Positions 7,043 through 14,785 of a stretch of DNA of 26,308 nt are shown piece by piece. The translations under genes were made by a program, and so were the position numbers. The notes under the pieces are model-generated. The model was not told the DNA's origin. It worked only from the letters and a program-made list of their open reading frames with translations, and did no database searches. Positions within the stretch are counted from its first letter, which is position 1. The number at the start of each line of letters is the position of its first letter. This stretch comes from an uncultured Prevotella sp. GTDB lineage: Bacteria > Bacteroidota > Bacteroidia > Bacteroidales > Bacteroidaceae. The stretch covers positions 1 to 26,308 of the forward strand of contig UQCW01000039.1 of the NCBI GenBank assembly GCA_900539625.1, written 5' to 3'.

Positions 7043-8455
7043 ATGATGAAGCATTTGGTATTCGCCGCCCTGGGTTTTGCCCTCGCAGGCGGCACGATGG
7101 CACAGACCGTTTCAAGCGGAGCGTTCAGTTTTCCGACAGTGAACGAAGGTAGTTGCATGTCTGTTCCCAAGATATTCACCTACAACAACAAACCGTTGCT
7201 CACGCTGCGTGACGGACAGGACGGGAATGGCGGCGTCTCCGCTCGAATCAATGTTTACGACGAGAACATAGAACTCGTGAAGTCGTTTGACGTGAAAGAC
7301 GACTTGAAGTTTTACTACACCTTAACTTACAAAGTGCAACAGCGTGACGTCAGGCACGTGAATAAAACGGTGAGATTTAAAGAGCAGCAGAGCGGTTATC
7401 GCAATATCTCCGAATGGATTGCCGAGCAAAACCGCTACGGAAATGACGTCAGCAAGGCACTCAGCTTCACGCGGCAGGAAAACGGCGACACGCTTGTCAC
7501 GGTGGACTATGACAAGGTGGAAATGGTGGGAGGACGGACTAACGCGAACATGTATTTCGCTTATTCCACCTTCGGGCTGCAATATCCCTTGCGTTACTGG
7601 ATTTTTGAGGCGAAGCCCTACAATGATTACGGCTGGCGCTATATGTATCAATATGATGCCGTATATAATGTGGAATACAGCGACTGGCGTGATGCGGGAA
7701 CGAAGAATGTGGACAAGTCCACCAGTCTTTCTCATCTCTATTTGTGCAACGTTGACCTTGACGGCGGCGGCTCTCTTGCCGGAAACAGCTATTTCGACGT
7801 TTCGCAAACGCTCTTCAACACCGATGAGGACTTTGAATATCTCGTTCCGAAGTGTGCCCTCTCTGCAAATTACCCGGGCGCAAGTATGGGCAATATGGAC
7901 CCCGAGGACGTGTGGTTTGGCAATGACCATATCGTCACTGAGCAAACCACGCTCGCTTCTGAAAAGCACCACGTGGTGATGACGGGCTTTCAGGTCGTTT
8001 CTTCCAACGGCAGTGTCGTGAAAGACCTCGACTTTGCTGGCGGTTTTGAAGCGGCTTTGAGTGGCAGCAATTATTGTGCAGCGGTCATCACCATTGGCGG
8101 CAACCGTTATCTGACCTTCAACGGATGGGTCAACGGCAAGGAGAGTGTCATCTTTTTCAAGATTGACAATACCTCTACGGCCATTAAGCCGCTGAAAATC
8201 GAAGCGGCAGCCATGACGGTCAAGACCGACAAAGGACAGGGCGGTTCTTCGCTTCGCGTTTCCTTCATCGACGGCAATGCCGACGGCTCCGACATTGTGG
8301 TGACCTCGGCTACGGGGCAGACACTTCTCAAAACGACTGTTCCAGCAGGAGAGGCGCAGACGCGGCTTTCGCTGTCGGTTTTGCCAGGCACCTATTGCGT
8401 TTCCCGCCTGCAAAACGGCAGGGTTTGCGAGACGAAGAAAGTGGTCTTGAGATAA
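7043..8455 (+). CDS. Secreted protein of unknown function with sorting-domain-like C-terminus
   Basis: From ATG 7043 the protein has 470 residues. The frame is open back to 6944, but starting at 7043 places a clean signal peptide (MMKHLVFAALGFALAGGTMA) first and leaves the promoter-like box at 6966 upstream. The middle is a beta-rich region with many Tyr, Trp and Asp residues and no domain I recognise. The last 85 residues, with VVTSATGQTLLKTTVPAG, LSVLPGTYCVSRLQNGR and a basic end KKVVLR, resemble type IX secretion (Por_Secre_tail-like) sorting domains of Bacteroidetes. The product is probably exported to the cell surface or released. No functional partner is visible nearby. A strong terminator follows directly. 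Confidence 0.75.
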   Translation: MMKHLVFAALGFALAGGTMAQTVSSGAFSFPTVNEGSCMSVPKIFTYNNKPLLTLRDGQDGNGGVSARINVYDENIELVKSFDVKDDLKFYYTLTYKVQQRDVRHVNKTVRFKEQQSGYRNISEWIAEQNRYGNDVSKALSFTRQENGDTLVTVDYDKVEMVGGRTNANMYFAYSTFGLQYPLRYWIFEAKPYNDYGWRYMYQYDAVYNVEYSDWRDAGTKNVDKSTSLSHLYLCNVDLDGGGSLAGNSYFDVSQTLFNTDEDFEYLVPKCALSANYPGASMGNMDPEDVWFGNDHIVTEQTTLASEKHHVVMTGFQVVSSNGSVVKDLDFAGGFEAALSGSNYCAAVITIGGNRYLTFNGWVNGKESVIFFKIDNTSTAIKPLKIEAAAMTVKTDKGQGGSSLRVSFIDGNADGSDIVVTSATGQTLLKTTVPAGEAQTRLSLSVLPGTYCVSRLQNGRVCETKKVVLR

Positions 8456-8463
8456 GATACATG

Positions 8464-8512
8464 AAAAGTGGTGTTCTGAAATCATTGTTTCAGAACACCA
8501 CTTTTCCTTTTT
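8464..8512. terminator. Bidirectional intrinsic terminator between convergent genes
   Basis: Perfect 18-bp arms at 8464-8481 and 8488-8505 (AAAAGTGGTGTTCTGAAA and its complement) surround a 6-base loop. The T4 then CCTTTTT tail serves the plus-strand gene. The A4 at the left base gives T4 on the minus strand for the gene ending at 8600. A small CCCCTGC-G-GCAGGGG hairpin (8584-8598) also sits just after that minus-strand stop. Confidence 0.88.
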
Positions 8513-8599
8513 ATTTCGCATGGCGGCTCGTGTTGCTTTGTTATTCCGCTAAGCGCCATCTTTGGCCACGAAGAAACGCGAAGCCCCTGCGGCAGGGGG

Positions 8600-11533
8600 T
8601 TACTTCTTCTTCGGCTGGCGGTTGAGGCGATAGACGAGGCGGAACATGGCGTAGCGAGGTATCACATTGGTGTAGTACTCCCACATGCTACGGCTGTTCA
8701 TGCCCACGTTCACGTTCGAGAGGTTGCCCAGGATGTCCCAGGCATCGACCATGAGGGTGAGCTGGTTTTTCCAGAGCGACTTCGAGAGGCGCGCGTTCCA
8801 CACCAGGTCGTCGCGGTTCATCGAGGTCGACTCGTAGCCGCGGCGGGTGAACATGGTGAGATCGGAGGAGAGCTGCAGGCGCCACGGGAGGTCGACCACG
8901 GCATGGAGGCCGTAGCGCACGTTCCACGTGTTGGGCGACGCATAGCCCTCGAGGGTGGAAGCCTGGTGGTTGTAGGTAGCGGCACCGGTCAGGCCGAAGT
9001 TCACACAGTTGTAGCGGTAGTTGAGGCGGAGCGTCTCGCTCGTGATCGTGGCCTGCGTGGTGGTGCGGACTGGGTGTTCCTGCTCGCGGCTGCTGGCATA
9101 GTCAACCGTGTGGTAGAAGCTTACCGACGATGCCGTGGTGAACATCAACCGGTGCTTGCGGTCGATGGGCAACGTGAAGTTGAGGTTCATCCAGGCATTC
9201 CAATTGCCGTCGACGTTGACCGTCTGCGTGGTGGTGACACCCGTCTTGCGGTTGTAGGTGTAGCTGGCGGCCAAGGCATTGTGCGTGATGTGCCACCCCA
9301 CACTGCCGTAGAGCTGGCGCTCCTTGCGCTGCAACCATTGGTCGGCGCGGTAGTTGAAGGACACGTTGCCGTCGAGCTTGCGCTTGAGGTTGGGATTGCC
9401 CAGCGTGATGTGCAAGGGGTCGGCCGTGTCGGTGCGGCGGAGCAAGCTCGTGATGGAGGGGGCCGACGTGGTGAGGGAGAAGTCGAAGTTCAGTTGGTGG
9501 CGGAGCGAGGGTGTGCCGCGCTTCAGTTGGAAGTAGAACTGCGGAAGCCAGTAGCCGGGGGTGAGATGCTGCGGGTCGTTGGCAGAGCGGTAGTCGAAGC
9601 GGTTCGTTTCGTAAACGAGGCTGGGGCGCACCGTCACGTTCCACGACGAGAGGGTGCGGTAGTTCTCGTCCTTCACATATTTGTTCCACTGCCAGTCGAG
9701 GGTCAGCTGATGGCTCCAGTTGTTGAGGGTGGACTCGTTGGAGTTGTCGGCATCGAGGGCCTGTAGTAGGCTCTCCATCTGCGAGGGAAGCCAGCCGAGG
9801 TCCTTGCCTTCGGATTCCGGTAGGAATTCCAGACGGTAGAGCGAGTGGTTGCCCTCGGAACGCTTGAACTGCAGGGTGTAGCTGGGGTTCAGATAGATGT
9901 TGCGCGTCCAGTGCCAGAAGTATTTGAGGCGGGCCTTCACGGTGGTGTTCTGCTGGTGGAAGTAGTTGTAGCGGTTGCGAAAATCAGTCTGCATCGCCTC
10001 CTGCTCGAGGTGGTTGTAAGTGAAATGATTGAACTCACCCGACTTGGAGTGGACGTACTGCACATGGCCATCGACGGAGAAGCCGTCCCGCGATTGGGGA
10101 ATCTTGATGAACGTCCAGTAGGAGGCACCCACATCGCGTCCATCTGAGTTGCCACGGGCCTGCTGACCATTGCGCCGGATGAGGTGGCGCACGGTGGTCG
10201 TCCATTCGGGCGAGAAGAGGCTATCGAGCACTTCGGCATAGTTGTCCAAAGGTTTCACGCCGAAGGTGCCGTTGCGGAAGTTTGAGTGGTAGTCATTGTG
10301 CGAATAGCTGAACCAGGGGGAGAAACTGGCACCGTTGTTGGTGGTCTGGTTCGTGTACTTCCAATTGTGGTTGGTGGAGAGGTTGAGGCTCGACGTCTGC
10401 TGCCTGCTGGACACGGCGTTGAACACGTCGCCGCTGGAAAGGAAATCGGTGGAGGTGCCTCCCCACTGGTTGTCGTTGTTGGTGTAGGAGGCATTCACAT
10501 CGCCTTCCAACCGGAAACGGTTGCGCTTGTCGTAGACGCTGTAGTCAAATCCGCCCCGTTTCGTGGCCGTCAGTCCGCCCGAAGGGTCGAAGTCGCCCCA
10601 TCCGCCGTTGCCGTCGGGTTTGCGGCGATCGTTCACATTGTTGAGGTTGCCGTACACGCTTAGGCGCGACTGGGGGGTGAAACGCAGGGCGAAAAGGCGT
10701 CCCAGATAGCGTTTCTCCGTGCCGTATCCCCACTCCGTGTTGCCAATCCATCCGATGGAGTATTGGCGCTTGAGCTTGATGTCCATCACAAGCTGGCCTT
10801 CATCCACCTTGTGGCCCAGAAGTTTGCTGGTTTCACTCTCTTGATTGTACACCTCCACACGGTGCACCATGTAAGCGGGCAGGTTGTCGAGCAGCACGGT
10901 GTTGTCGTTCTTGAAAAAGTTACGCCCGTTGAGCAGGAGGCTTTCCACTTTCTTTCCGTTGACGAATATTTGCCCATCGGGTTTGAGTTCTGCCCCGGGC
11001 AACTGGCTGATGAGCCCGTCAAGCATCGAGCCTTCTTGAAGCTGGAAGGCATCGGCATTGTAAACAAGGGTGTCGCCCTTGTTGTAGAACTTGATTTTGG
11101 TGGCCGTCACCTTGGCTTCGCCCAGCTGGTAGGCCGCATCGGATGCGGTGGTGCGGCGAAGAGAAATGTCCTTCGAGGACTCCGCAAATCTCTTGTTCCA
11201 GAAAAGCGTGACAGGGACATATTTCGTGGCATAGCCTGTGGCTGAAGCGCGGAGAAGGAAACGGGGGTCTTTCTGTAACGGAACTGAAAACGTCACGATC
11301 ATTTGGCGTTCGCCACTTCCTTGGTCTCGTCTTTCACGGCAAACGGCTGACGATACCACGGTGCTGTCGAGCTGCAACAGGTCGACCTTGACATTGCGGT
11401 CTAAGGACAAAGCTTGCCCAGTGAAAGCGTCTATTACGTTCACCCACAAGTGATGATTCGTATCCTTTTGGGCAGAGCCGAGCAAGGCCCAAAAACAACC
11501 TATGAGTAGTAAGATTCTTTGGCCATTCTTCAT
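8600..11533 (-). CDS. TonB-receptor-like outer-membrane beta-barrel protein, paralog linked to the peptide locus
   Basis: This is an outer-membrane barrel protein of 977 residues from the ATG at 11533. The frame extends to an ATG at 11560, but that codon lies inside the end of a MITE-like element. The later start puts a signal peptide (MKNGQRILLLIGCFWALLGSA) at the N-terminus. A carboxypeptidase-regulatory-like domain is followed by the plug-like region, with FYNKGDTLVYNADAF, GSMLDGLISQLPGAE and IFVNGKKVESLLLNGRNFF. A long barrel ends in YRLNRQPKKK. The same blocks occur in the gene at 678, so the two are paralogs. It lies downstream of the maturase and Cys-rich peptide genes on the same strand, separated by 209 bp that hold the MITE-like element. 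A role in moving the peptide or its target across the outer membrane is possible but unproven. Confidence 0.87.
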   Translation of the reverse strand: MKNGQRILLLIGCFWALLGSAQKDTNHHLWVNVIDAFTGQALSLDRNVKVDLLQLDSTVVSSAVCRERRDQGSGERQMIVTFSVPLQKDPRFLLRASATGYATKYVPVTLFWNKRFAESSKDISLRRTTASDAAYQLGEAKVTATKIKFYNKGDTLVYNADAFQLQEGSMLDGLISQLPGAELKPDGQIFVNGKKVESLLLNGRNFFKNDNTVLLDNLPAYMVHRVEVYNQESETSKLLGHKVDEGQLVMDIKLKRQYSIGWIGNTEWGYGTEKRYLGRLFALRFTPQSRLSVYGNLNNVNDRRKPDGNGGWGDFDPSGGLTATKRGGFDYSVYDKRNRFRLEGDVNASYTNNDNQWGGTSTDFLSSGDVFNAVSSRQQTSSLNLSTNHNWKYTNQTTNNGASFSPWFSYSHNDYHSNFRNGTFGVKPLDNYAEVLDSLFSPEWTTTVRHLIRRNGQQARGNSDGRDVGASYWTFIKIPQSRDGFSVDGHVQYVHSKSGEFNHFTYNHLEQEAMQTDFRNRYNYFHQQNTTVKARLKYFWHWTRNIYLNPSYTLQFKRSEGNHSLYRLEFLPESEGKDLGWLPSQMESLLQALDADNSNESTLNNWSHQLTLDWQWNKYVKDENYRTLSSWNVTVRPSLVYETNRFDYRSANDPQHLTPGYWLPQFYFQLKRGTPSLRHQLNFDFSLTTSAPSITSLLRRTDTADPLHITLGNPNLKRKLDGNVSFNYRADQWLQRKERQLYGSVGWHITHNALAASYTYNRKTGVTTTQTVNVDGNWNAWMNLNFTLPIDRKHRLMFTTASSVSFYHTVDYASSREQEHPVRTTTQATITSETLRLNYRYNCVNFGLTGAATYNHQASTLEGYASPNTWNVRYGLHAVVDLPWRLQLSSDLTMFTRRGYESTSMNRDDLVWNARLSKSLWKNQLTLMVDAWDILGNLSNVNVGMNSRSMWEYYTNVIPRYAMFRLVYRLNRQPKKK

Positions 11534-11545
11534 GTGAGGTCGGAA

Positions 11546-11728
11546 TAAGTAGGTTTTCATAATTGTTTTATAATATCAGCAGGTGTATTCACATTGAAAG
11601 CACGTTTTTCGGGCGCATCTGTATCCTTCGTTCTCAGTCACATAGCCCGCTATGTTTCTTCTCCCGAAGAAAACAACTGCATCCCGATAACGCACTTTCA
11701 ATGCAAAAATAATTTCGGACAAAATTAA
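11546..11728 (+). mobile_element. MITE-like palindromic element (copy C)
   Basis: The left end starts TAAGTAGGTTTTCATAATTG, close to the end of the intact copy. The core hairpin CATAGCCCGCTATG lies at 11641-11654. Nested imperfect pairs include CATTGAAAGCACG with CGCACTTTCAATG, and TCGGG.GCA with TGCATCCCGA. The right half aligns with 615-655 of copy A (CTGCATCCCGATAACG, then GCAAAAATAATTTCGGAC). The right boundary near 11728 is approximate. The element separates the Cys-rich peptide gene from the barrel gene and ends 12 bp before the preferred start codon of the latter. Confidence 0.78.
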
Positions 11729-11742
11729 GGGGTGAAATCGAT

Positions 11743-12021
11743 TCAGAATGACAGGGTAAAGCCCGTTTGCGCCTTATAGTGGCTGTCGTTGGGCTCGCCC
11801 AAACAGTTGCAGTTGCAGTCGGGGTTGACCGTGCGTCTATTCTTCTTGCCCTTTGACTTTTTCTTGCAGTTGCAATTGCAGTCAGCGTTGTCCTTGGTGA
11901 TTTCCTCACAGGAATCCGTGTCGCAGAAAGCGCAGAATCCTCCGTGAAGCCGTCCTTCGAGGTCGGCGGTCAGTGCAGGCATCTCCTGCAACAGACGGGT
12001 GAGTGTGGCATCTGTTTTCAT
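11743..12021 (-). CDS. Cys-rich RiPP precursor-like peptide with double-glycine leader
   Basis: The 92-residue product has a leader-like N-terminus (residues 1-28: LTRLLQEMPALTADLEGRLHGG). It ends in Gly27-Gly28, a possible cleavage site for a C39-type leader peptidase. The rest holds nine cysteines: CAFCDTDSC (30-38) and two exact copies of DCNCNC (47-52 and 68-73). A very basic KKKSKGKKNRR linker separates the copies, and the tail ends in GFTLSF. It begins 5 bp after the stop codon of a radical SAM/SPASM protein gene. Such maturases often install thioether or other crosslinks on Cys-rich peptides. I do not recognise the exact family. The alternative is a metal-binding CXCXC protein. The RiPP reading rests on leader shape and gene pairing. 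Confidence 0.72.
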   Translation of the reverse strand: MKTDATLTRLLQEMPALTADLEGRLHGGFCAFCDTDSCEEITKDNADCNCNCKKKSKGKKNRRTVNPDCNCNCLGEPNDSHYKAQTGFTLSF

Positions 12022-12026
12022 AATCT

Positions 12027-13346
12027 TTAGTTATTAGTGGGTTGATAATTGGTAATGAGTTCTTTGAGCCATTGAAGCATTCGCTCGTCCTTGTCGTCTT
12101 CGCTCATGCCGTTGTAGCAATGATCGAGATTGTGAGCATCGAGCTTGTTTTGCGAACAGCCACCATTGCATATTGGCAGAATCTTGCAGGCGAGGCAGGC
12201 CTTGTTGGCATATTTCACCTCCATGCGTTGGGCATACTTCTCGTTCCACACCACTTCGCCATCGGGCTGGAGGCGACCTTCGCTTCGCGTCTCCTTGAAG
12301 TCGCGGGCCGTGCATTTGAAGAGCAAGCCGTCGTAGTTCACCACGAGGTGGTTCTCATGATCCGCATAGCAGTTGTGGCGGTGGCAAATGTGGTCGGACT
12401 CCACGGCAAAGCCTTTCTGGGCATACTGTGCCTTGAGTTCTGCCACTGCCTCGGTGAGGTTGTTTTGCTCCTGATCTTGCCAAATTTGCTGGAAATTGAA
12501 CTGGATGTAGGGTTTGTCGGATTCGGGCATCGACGAGAAGTCGTTGAGCACGTCGGTAAATGAGGTGATATTGTTGGCCGTGTAGTTGAGACGGGCAAAC
12601 ACTTGGTGATGACGCGCAGCAGCCTGCTTCATGTGGGTCACGATGCAGTCGTAGGTGGGCTGGCGATTGGCCCCGATGCGCGAATGATCGTGGTGCTCAC
12701 GATTGCCGTCGAGCGAAATCTGGAAGGTGGCGGGGCTGGTAAGACCCACTGACTCCAAACCATCAAGCACTTCTTCAGTGAGCAGCACGCCATTGGTGGT
12801 GAAACTGGAATGGAGTGCGATGCCCTTTGCGCAGCACACCTCGGCCGCACGACCGAGAATAGGCATGACCACCTGATGGAATCCCAATAAGGGTTCACCG
12901 CCGAAAAACGACACGTTCATGCTTTCCAATCCTTCATCTTCAGCCTTCCGGTCGAGCAACCGGCAAATGGAGTGCCGCACGGCCTCCTCCATCATGGGCA
13001 TGCGGTCGTGCTGCTCGTAGCAATACCAGCAGCGGAGATTGCACCCCAAAGTGGGATTGATAATCAGCCCGAAGGTGGAAGGATCGGCATCGTGCGCCCG
13101 CCAAGCATCCACCAGAGCCTTTACTTCATCGGCCTCAGCCTCCACAATCATGCCCATACGAAGCATCTGGTCAAACAGTTTGGGATGCAAGTTCTGCAAT
13201 TGGCCGATGGCGTGGTGCAGCGCTTTCACCTGTTCCCCCAATTCCTTGTGGAGAAGCAGAAAACCATTGGAAGCCAGATTGAATGCAATGACAGCCCTGT
13301 CTTTGGTCGCGAAATGCGTAAATTTACTGAGTTGATAAGTGTTCAT
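12027..13346 (-). CDS. Radical SAM/SPASM peptide maturase
   Basis: This 439-residue protein has an N-terminal region (1-90) that could serve in leader-peptide recognition. The radical SAM cluster motif CNLRCWYC (Cys102, 106, 109) is followed by FFGGEP (147-152). A C-terminal SPASM-type auxiliary cluster region has Cys321, 326 and 345, then CLACKILPICNGGC (384-397) and Cys410. This arrangement is that of anaerobic maturases which modify ribosomal peptides using S-adenosylmethionine and [4Fe-4S] clusters. The Cys-rich peptide gene follows after 5 bp, so that peptide is the likely substrate. The maturase is the first gene of the unit. No transporter or leader peptidase gene is seen beside it. 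The exact subfamily and the reaction cannot be told from sequence alone. Confidence 0.9.
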   Translation of the reverse strand: MNTYQLSKFTHFATKDRAVIAFNLASNGFLLLHKELGEQVKALHHAIGQLQNLHPKLFDQMLRMGMIVEAEADEVKALVDAWRAHDADPSTFGLIINPTLGCNLRCWYCYEQHDRMPMMEEAVRHSICRLLDRKAEDEGLESMNVSFFGGEPLLGFHQVVMPILGRAAEVCCAKGIALHSSFTTNGVLLTEEVLDGLESVGLTSPATFQISLDGNREHHDHSRIGANRQPTYDCIVTHMKQAAARHHQVFARLNYTANNITSFTDVLNDFSSMPESDKPYIQFNFQQIWQDQEQNNLTEAVAELKAQYAQKGFAVESDHICHRHNCYADHENHLVVNYDGLLFKCTARDFKETRSEGRLQPDGEVVWNEKYAQRMEVKYANKACLACKILPICNGGCSQNKLDAHNLDHCYNGMSEDDKDERMLQWLKELITNYQPTNN

Positions 13347-13460
13347 GTCTGTCGTTGTTCTTATGGATTAATGCTTCCGCATTTTTACATAAAATATGGC
13401 TTTCATTAAATTAGCCAAAATCCGTTATACTTGCAAAGTTCTTTTGCTTATTGCTGGTTG

Positions 13461-13468
13461 CAAAGGTA
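13461..13468 (-). promoter_or_regulatory. Probable -7 box for the radical SAM operon
   Basis: The plus strand reads CAAAGGTA, which is TACCTTTG on the minus strand, an exact TAnnTTTG match. It would give a leader of about 110 bases before the start at 13346. No good -33 TTTG is present at the right spacing. Confidence 0.4.
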
Positions 13469-13750
13469 CTATTTTTCTGATAAAACATCTAAATTTCCAA
13501 GTTATTCGAGGGCTTCTGTAATTTTTTTTGTTCATATCGGACAAACACGCCAGATTATCAAATACTTAACAGATACAAGATGCGCTTCCATTCGGGGTAG
13601 GCAAAAAGAGAAGGCCAAAATGTGTAGAAAATGTAATGGGCTTCAAGAAAACGCTTTGATCTCAAATATTTAGCAAACGCGGAAGTGCGCGAAATTGTGT
13701 TTTGGAGGGTATAGTAGGGGGGATAAAACGCCTGTGTGATTAAATAGGTG

Positions 13751-13782
13751 TTTGTGAAAGCAGACTCTTTTTCGTAAATTTG
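13751..13782 (+). promoter_or_regulatory. Promoter of the islet gene at 13884
   Basis: TTTG (13751-13754) and TAAATTTG (13775-13782) are separated by 20 bases and fit the Bacteroidetes -33/-7 consensus. Transcription would begin near 13790, about 95 bases before the start codon. The stretch from 13469 to 13750 holds no supported gene. Confidence 0.55.
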
Positions 13783-13883
13783 CGTAACCATCGACTCAAA
13801 GCGTATGGTATTTCCGCGCTGGCCACGTGCACATATTGCTGGAAAACTATGAGGGATGCCCCCCAAAAAAATAACTGGATGCA

Positions 13884-14657
13884 ATGAGCAAAAGAATTGA
13901 AAACGATCTGGACGACCTCTTTGTAGAGTGGAAATCCAAAATGAAAGAGCAAGACAGTACATCTCATTTTACAAGGGATGGGCTGATGTATAATAAAAAA
14001 CCTCTTGGTCAAAATGAAGGGGCATGGTTTTCTTCACGTAATCGTATTTTGTTCTTGTTGAAAGATCAGAATCAAGATGGTGCTGAAAAATGGGACGAAG
14101 ACATCCGTGAATGGTTGATAGATACAGAGAAGGATACCGCCAAGCACCACAAAACTAAAGAAGCAAATAGGAACTTAGAAACACCCTTCCTGCGGAATCT
14201 CGCTTTCCTCCTTTGGGGATTGTCAAAAGCAGACAAAGATAATCCATGGTGGTATGGCGAAGTAGCGCAGCACTTTGATGAAGTAAAGGATTTCTTTAAC
14301 ACCCAGCCTTTTGCCATAGTTGAATGCAAGAAACAGCCAGGGGACGGAAAGCTCGATGACAAAGAACTGAAATGGCATCTTCGTAACTACGGTGATTCCC
14401 TCAAGAGGGAAATAGAGATTCTGGCTCCTACTATGATTGTCTGTGCCAGCCAGCACATCTACGGATTCGTTCTTGATATGTTTCCGCAAGAGGAGCTAAC
14501 CAGTATAGGAAAGGATCACAACTCCATTCGGCTTCACAAACCGACGGGTGTTCTTATCTTCTGTTCGTATCATCCGAGCGCATATACAAAATCAGTTGAA
14601 GAAATCTATGATAGTGTTATGTATCACTACAGAGCATTTTTAGAGCCCCATTACTAA
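13884..14657 (+). CDS. Protein of unknown function, faint uracil-DNA-glycosylase-like features
   Basis: This is a 257-residue soluble protein with no signal peptide or membrane segment. I do not recognise the family. RNRILFLLKDQNQD (52-65), a hydrophobic strand EILAPTMIVCASQ (178-190) and a late SYHPSAYTKS block (228-237) are loosely reminiscent of the uracil-DNA glycosylase superfamily, which uses an HPS-type motif. The match is weak and no catalytic function is assigned. The gene is AT-rich compared with its neighbours. It has its own promoter and is closed by a bidirectional terminator, so it looks like a single-gene insertion or islet. It is divergent from the radical SAM gene. Confidence 0.72.
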   Translation: MSKRIENDLDDLFVEWKSKMKEQDSTSHFTRDGLMYNKKPLGQNEGAWFSSRNRILFLLKDQNQDGAEKWDEDIREWLIDTEKDTAKHHKTKEANRNLETPFLRNLAFLLWGLSKADKDNPWWYGEVAQHFDEVKDFFNTQPFAIVECKKQPGDGKLDDKELKWHLRNYGDSLKREIEILAPTMIVCASQHIYGFVLDMFPQEELTSIGKDHNSIRLHKPTGVLIFCSYHPSAYTKSVEEIYDSVMYHYRAFLEPHY

Positions 14658-14683
14658 GAGGATAATGGGGCTGCAATAAAAGA

Positions 14684-14739
14684 CCATAGAAAAAGGGGTG
14701 TTCTAAAACGCAAATTTTAGAACACCCTTTTTTCTATGG
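14684..14739. terminator. Bidirectional intrinsic terminator
   Basis: Arms of 25 bp at 14684-14708 and 14715-14739 match at 24 positions. They carry GGGTGTTCTAAAA with flanking A- and T-runs, so both converging transcripts can end here. A second hairpin, AGCCCCATTA / TAATGGGGCT (14644-14653 / 14663-14672), overlaps the stop codon of the upstream gene. Confidence 0.88.
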
Positions 14740-14785
14740 CGTATAGTTTCATCCTTTTGAAGCCATTGGCAGGTGGCTGGAATCT

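Noticed and set aside
7322..8521. 399-residue minus-strand open frame
   Set aside because: It is a shadow of the secreted-protein gene on the plus strand; the product is low in structure and runs through the terminator.
8903..9766. 287-residue plus-strand open frame inside the barrel gene
   Set aside because: Its Val/Glu/Ala/Gly-heavy composition is typical of the antisense of a GC-rich barrel gene, and the barrel frame is clearly the coding one.
12027..13346. Reading the SPASM protein as a sulfatase-maturing enzyme for the sulfatase-superfamily gene at 24174
   Set aside because: That gene is a transferase-type member with a GESFNK nucleophile region, not a CxPxR sulfatase, and lies 11 kb away; the adjacent Cys-rich peptide is a better partner.
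13558..13962. 134-residue minus-strand open frame between the radical SAM gene and the islet gene
   Set aside because: It overlaps the start of the plus-strand gene and its promoter, and has no leader, domain or ribosome-site support.
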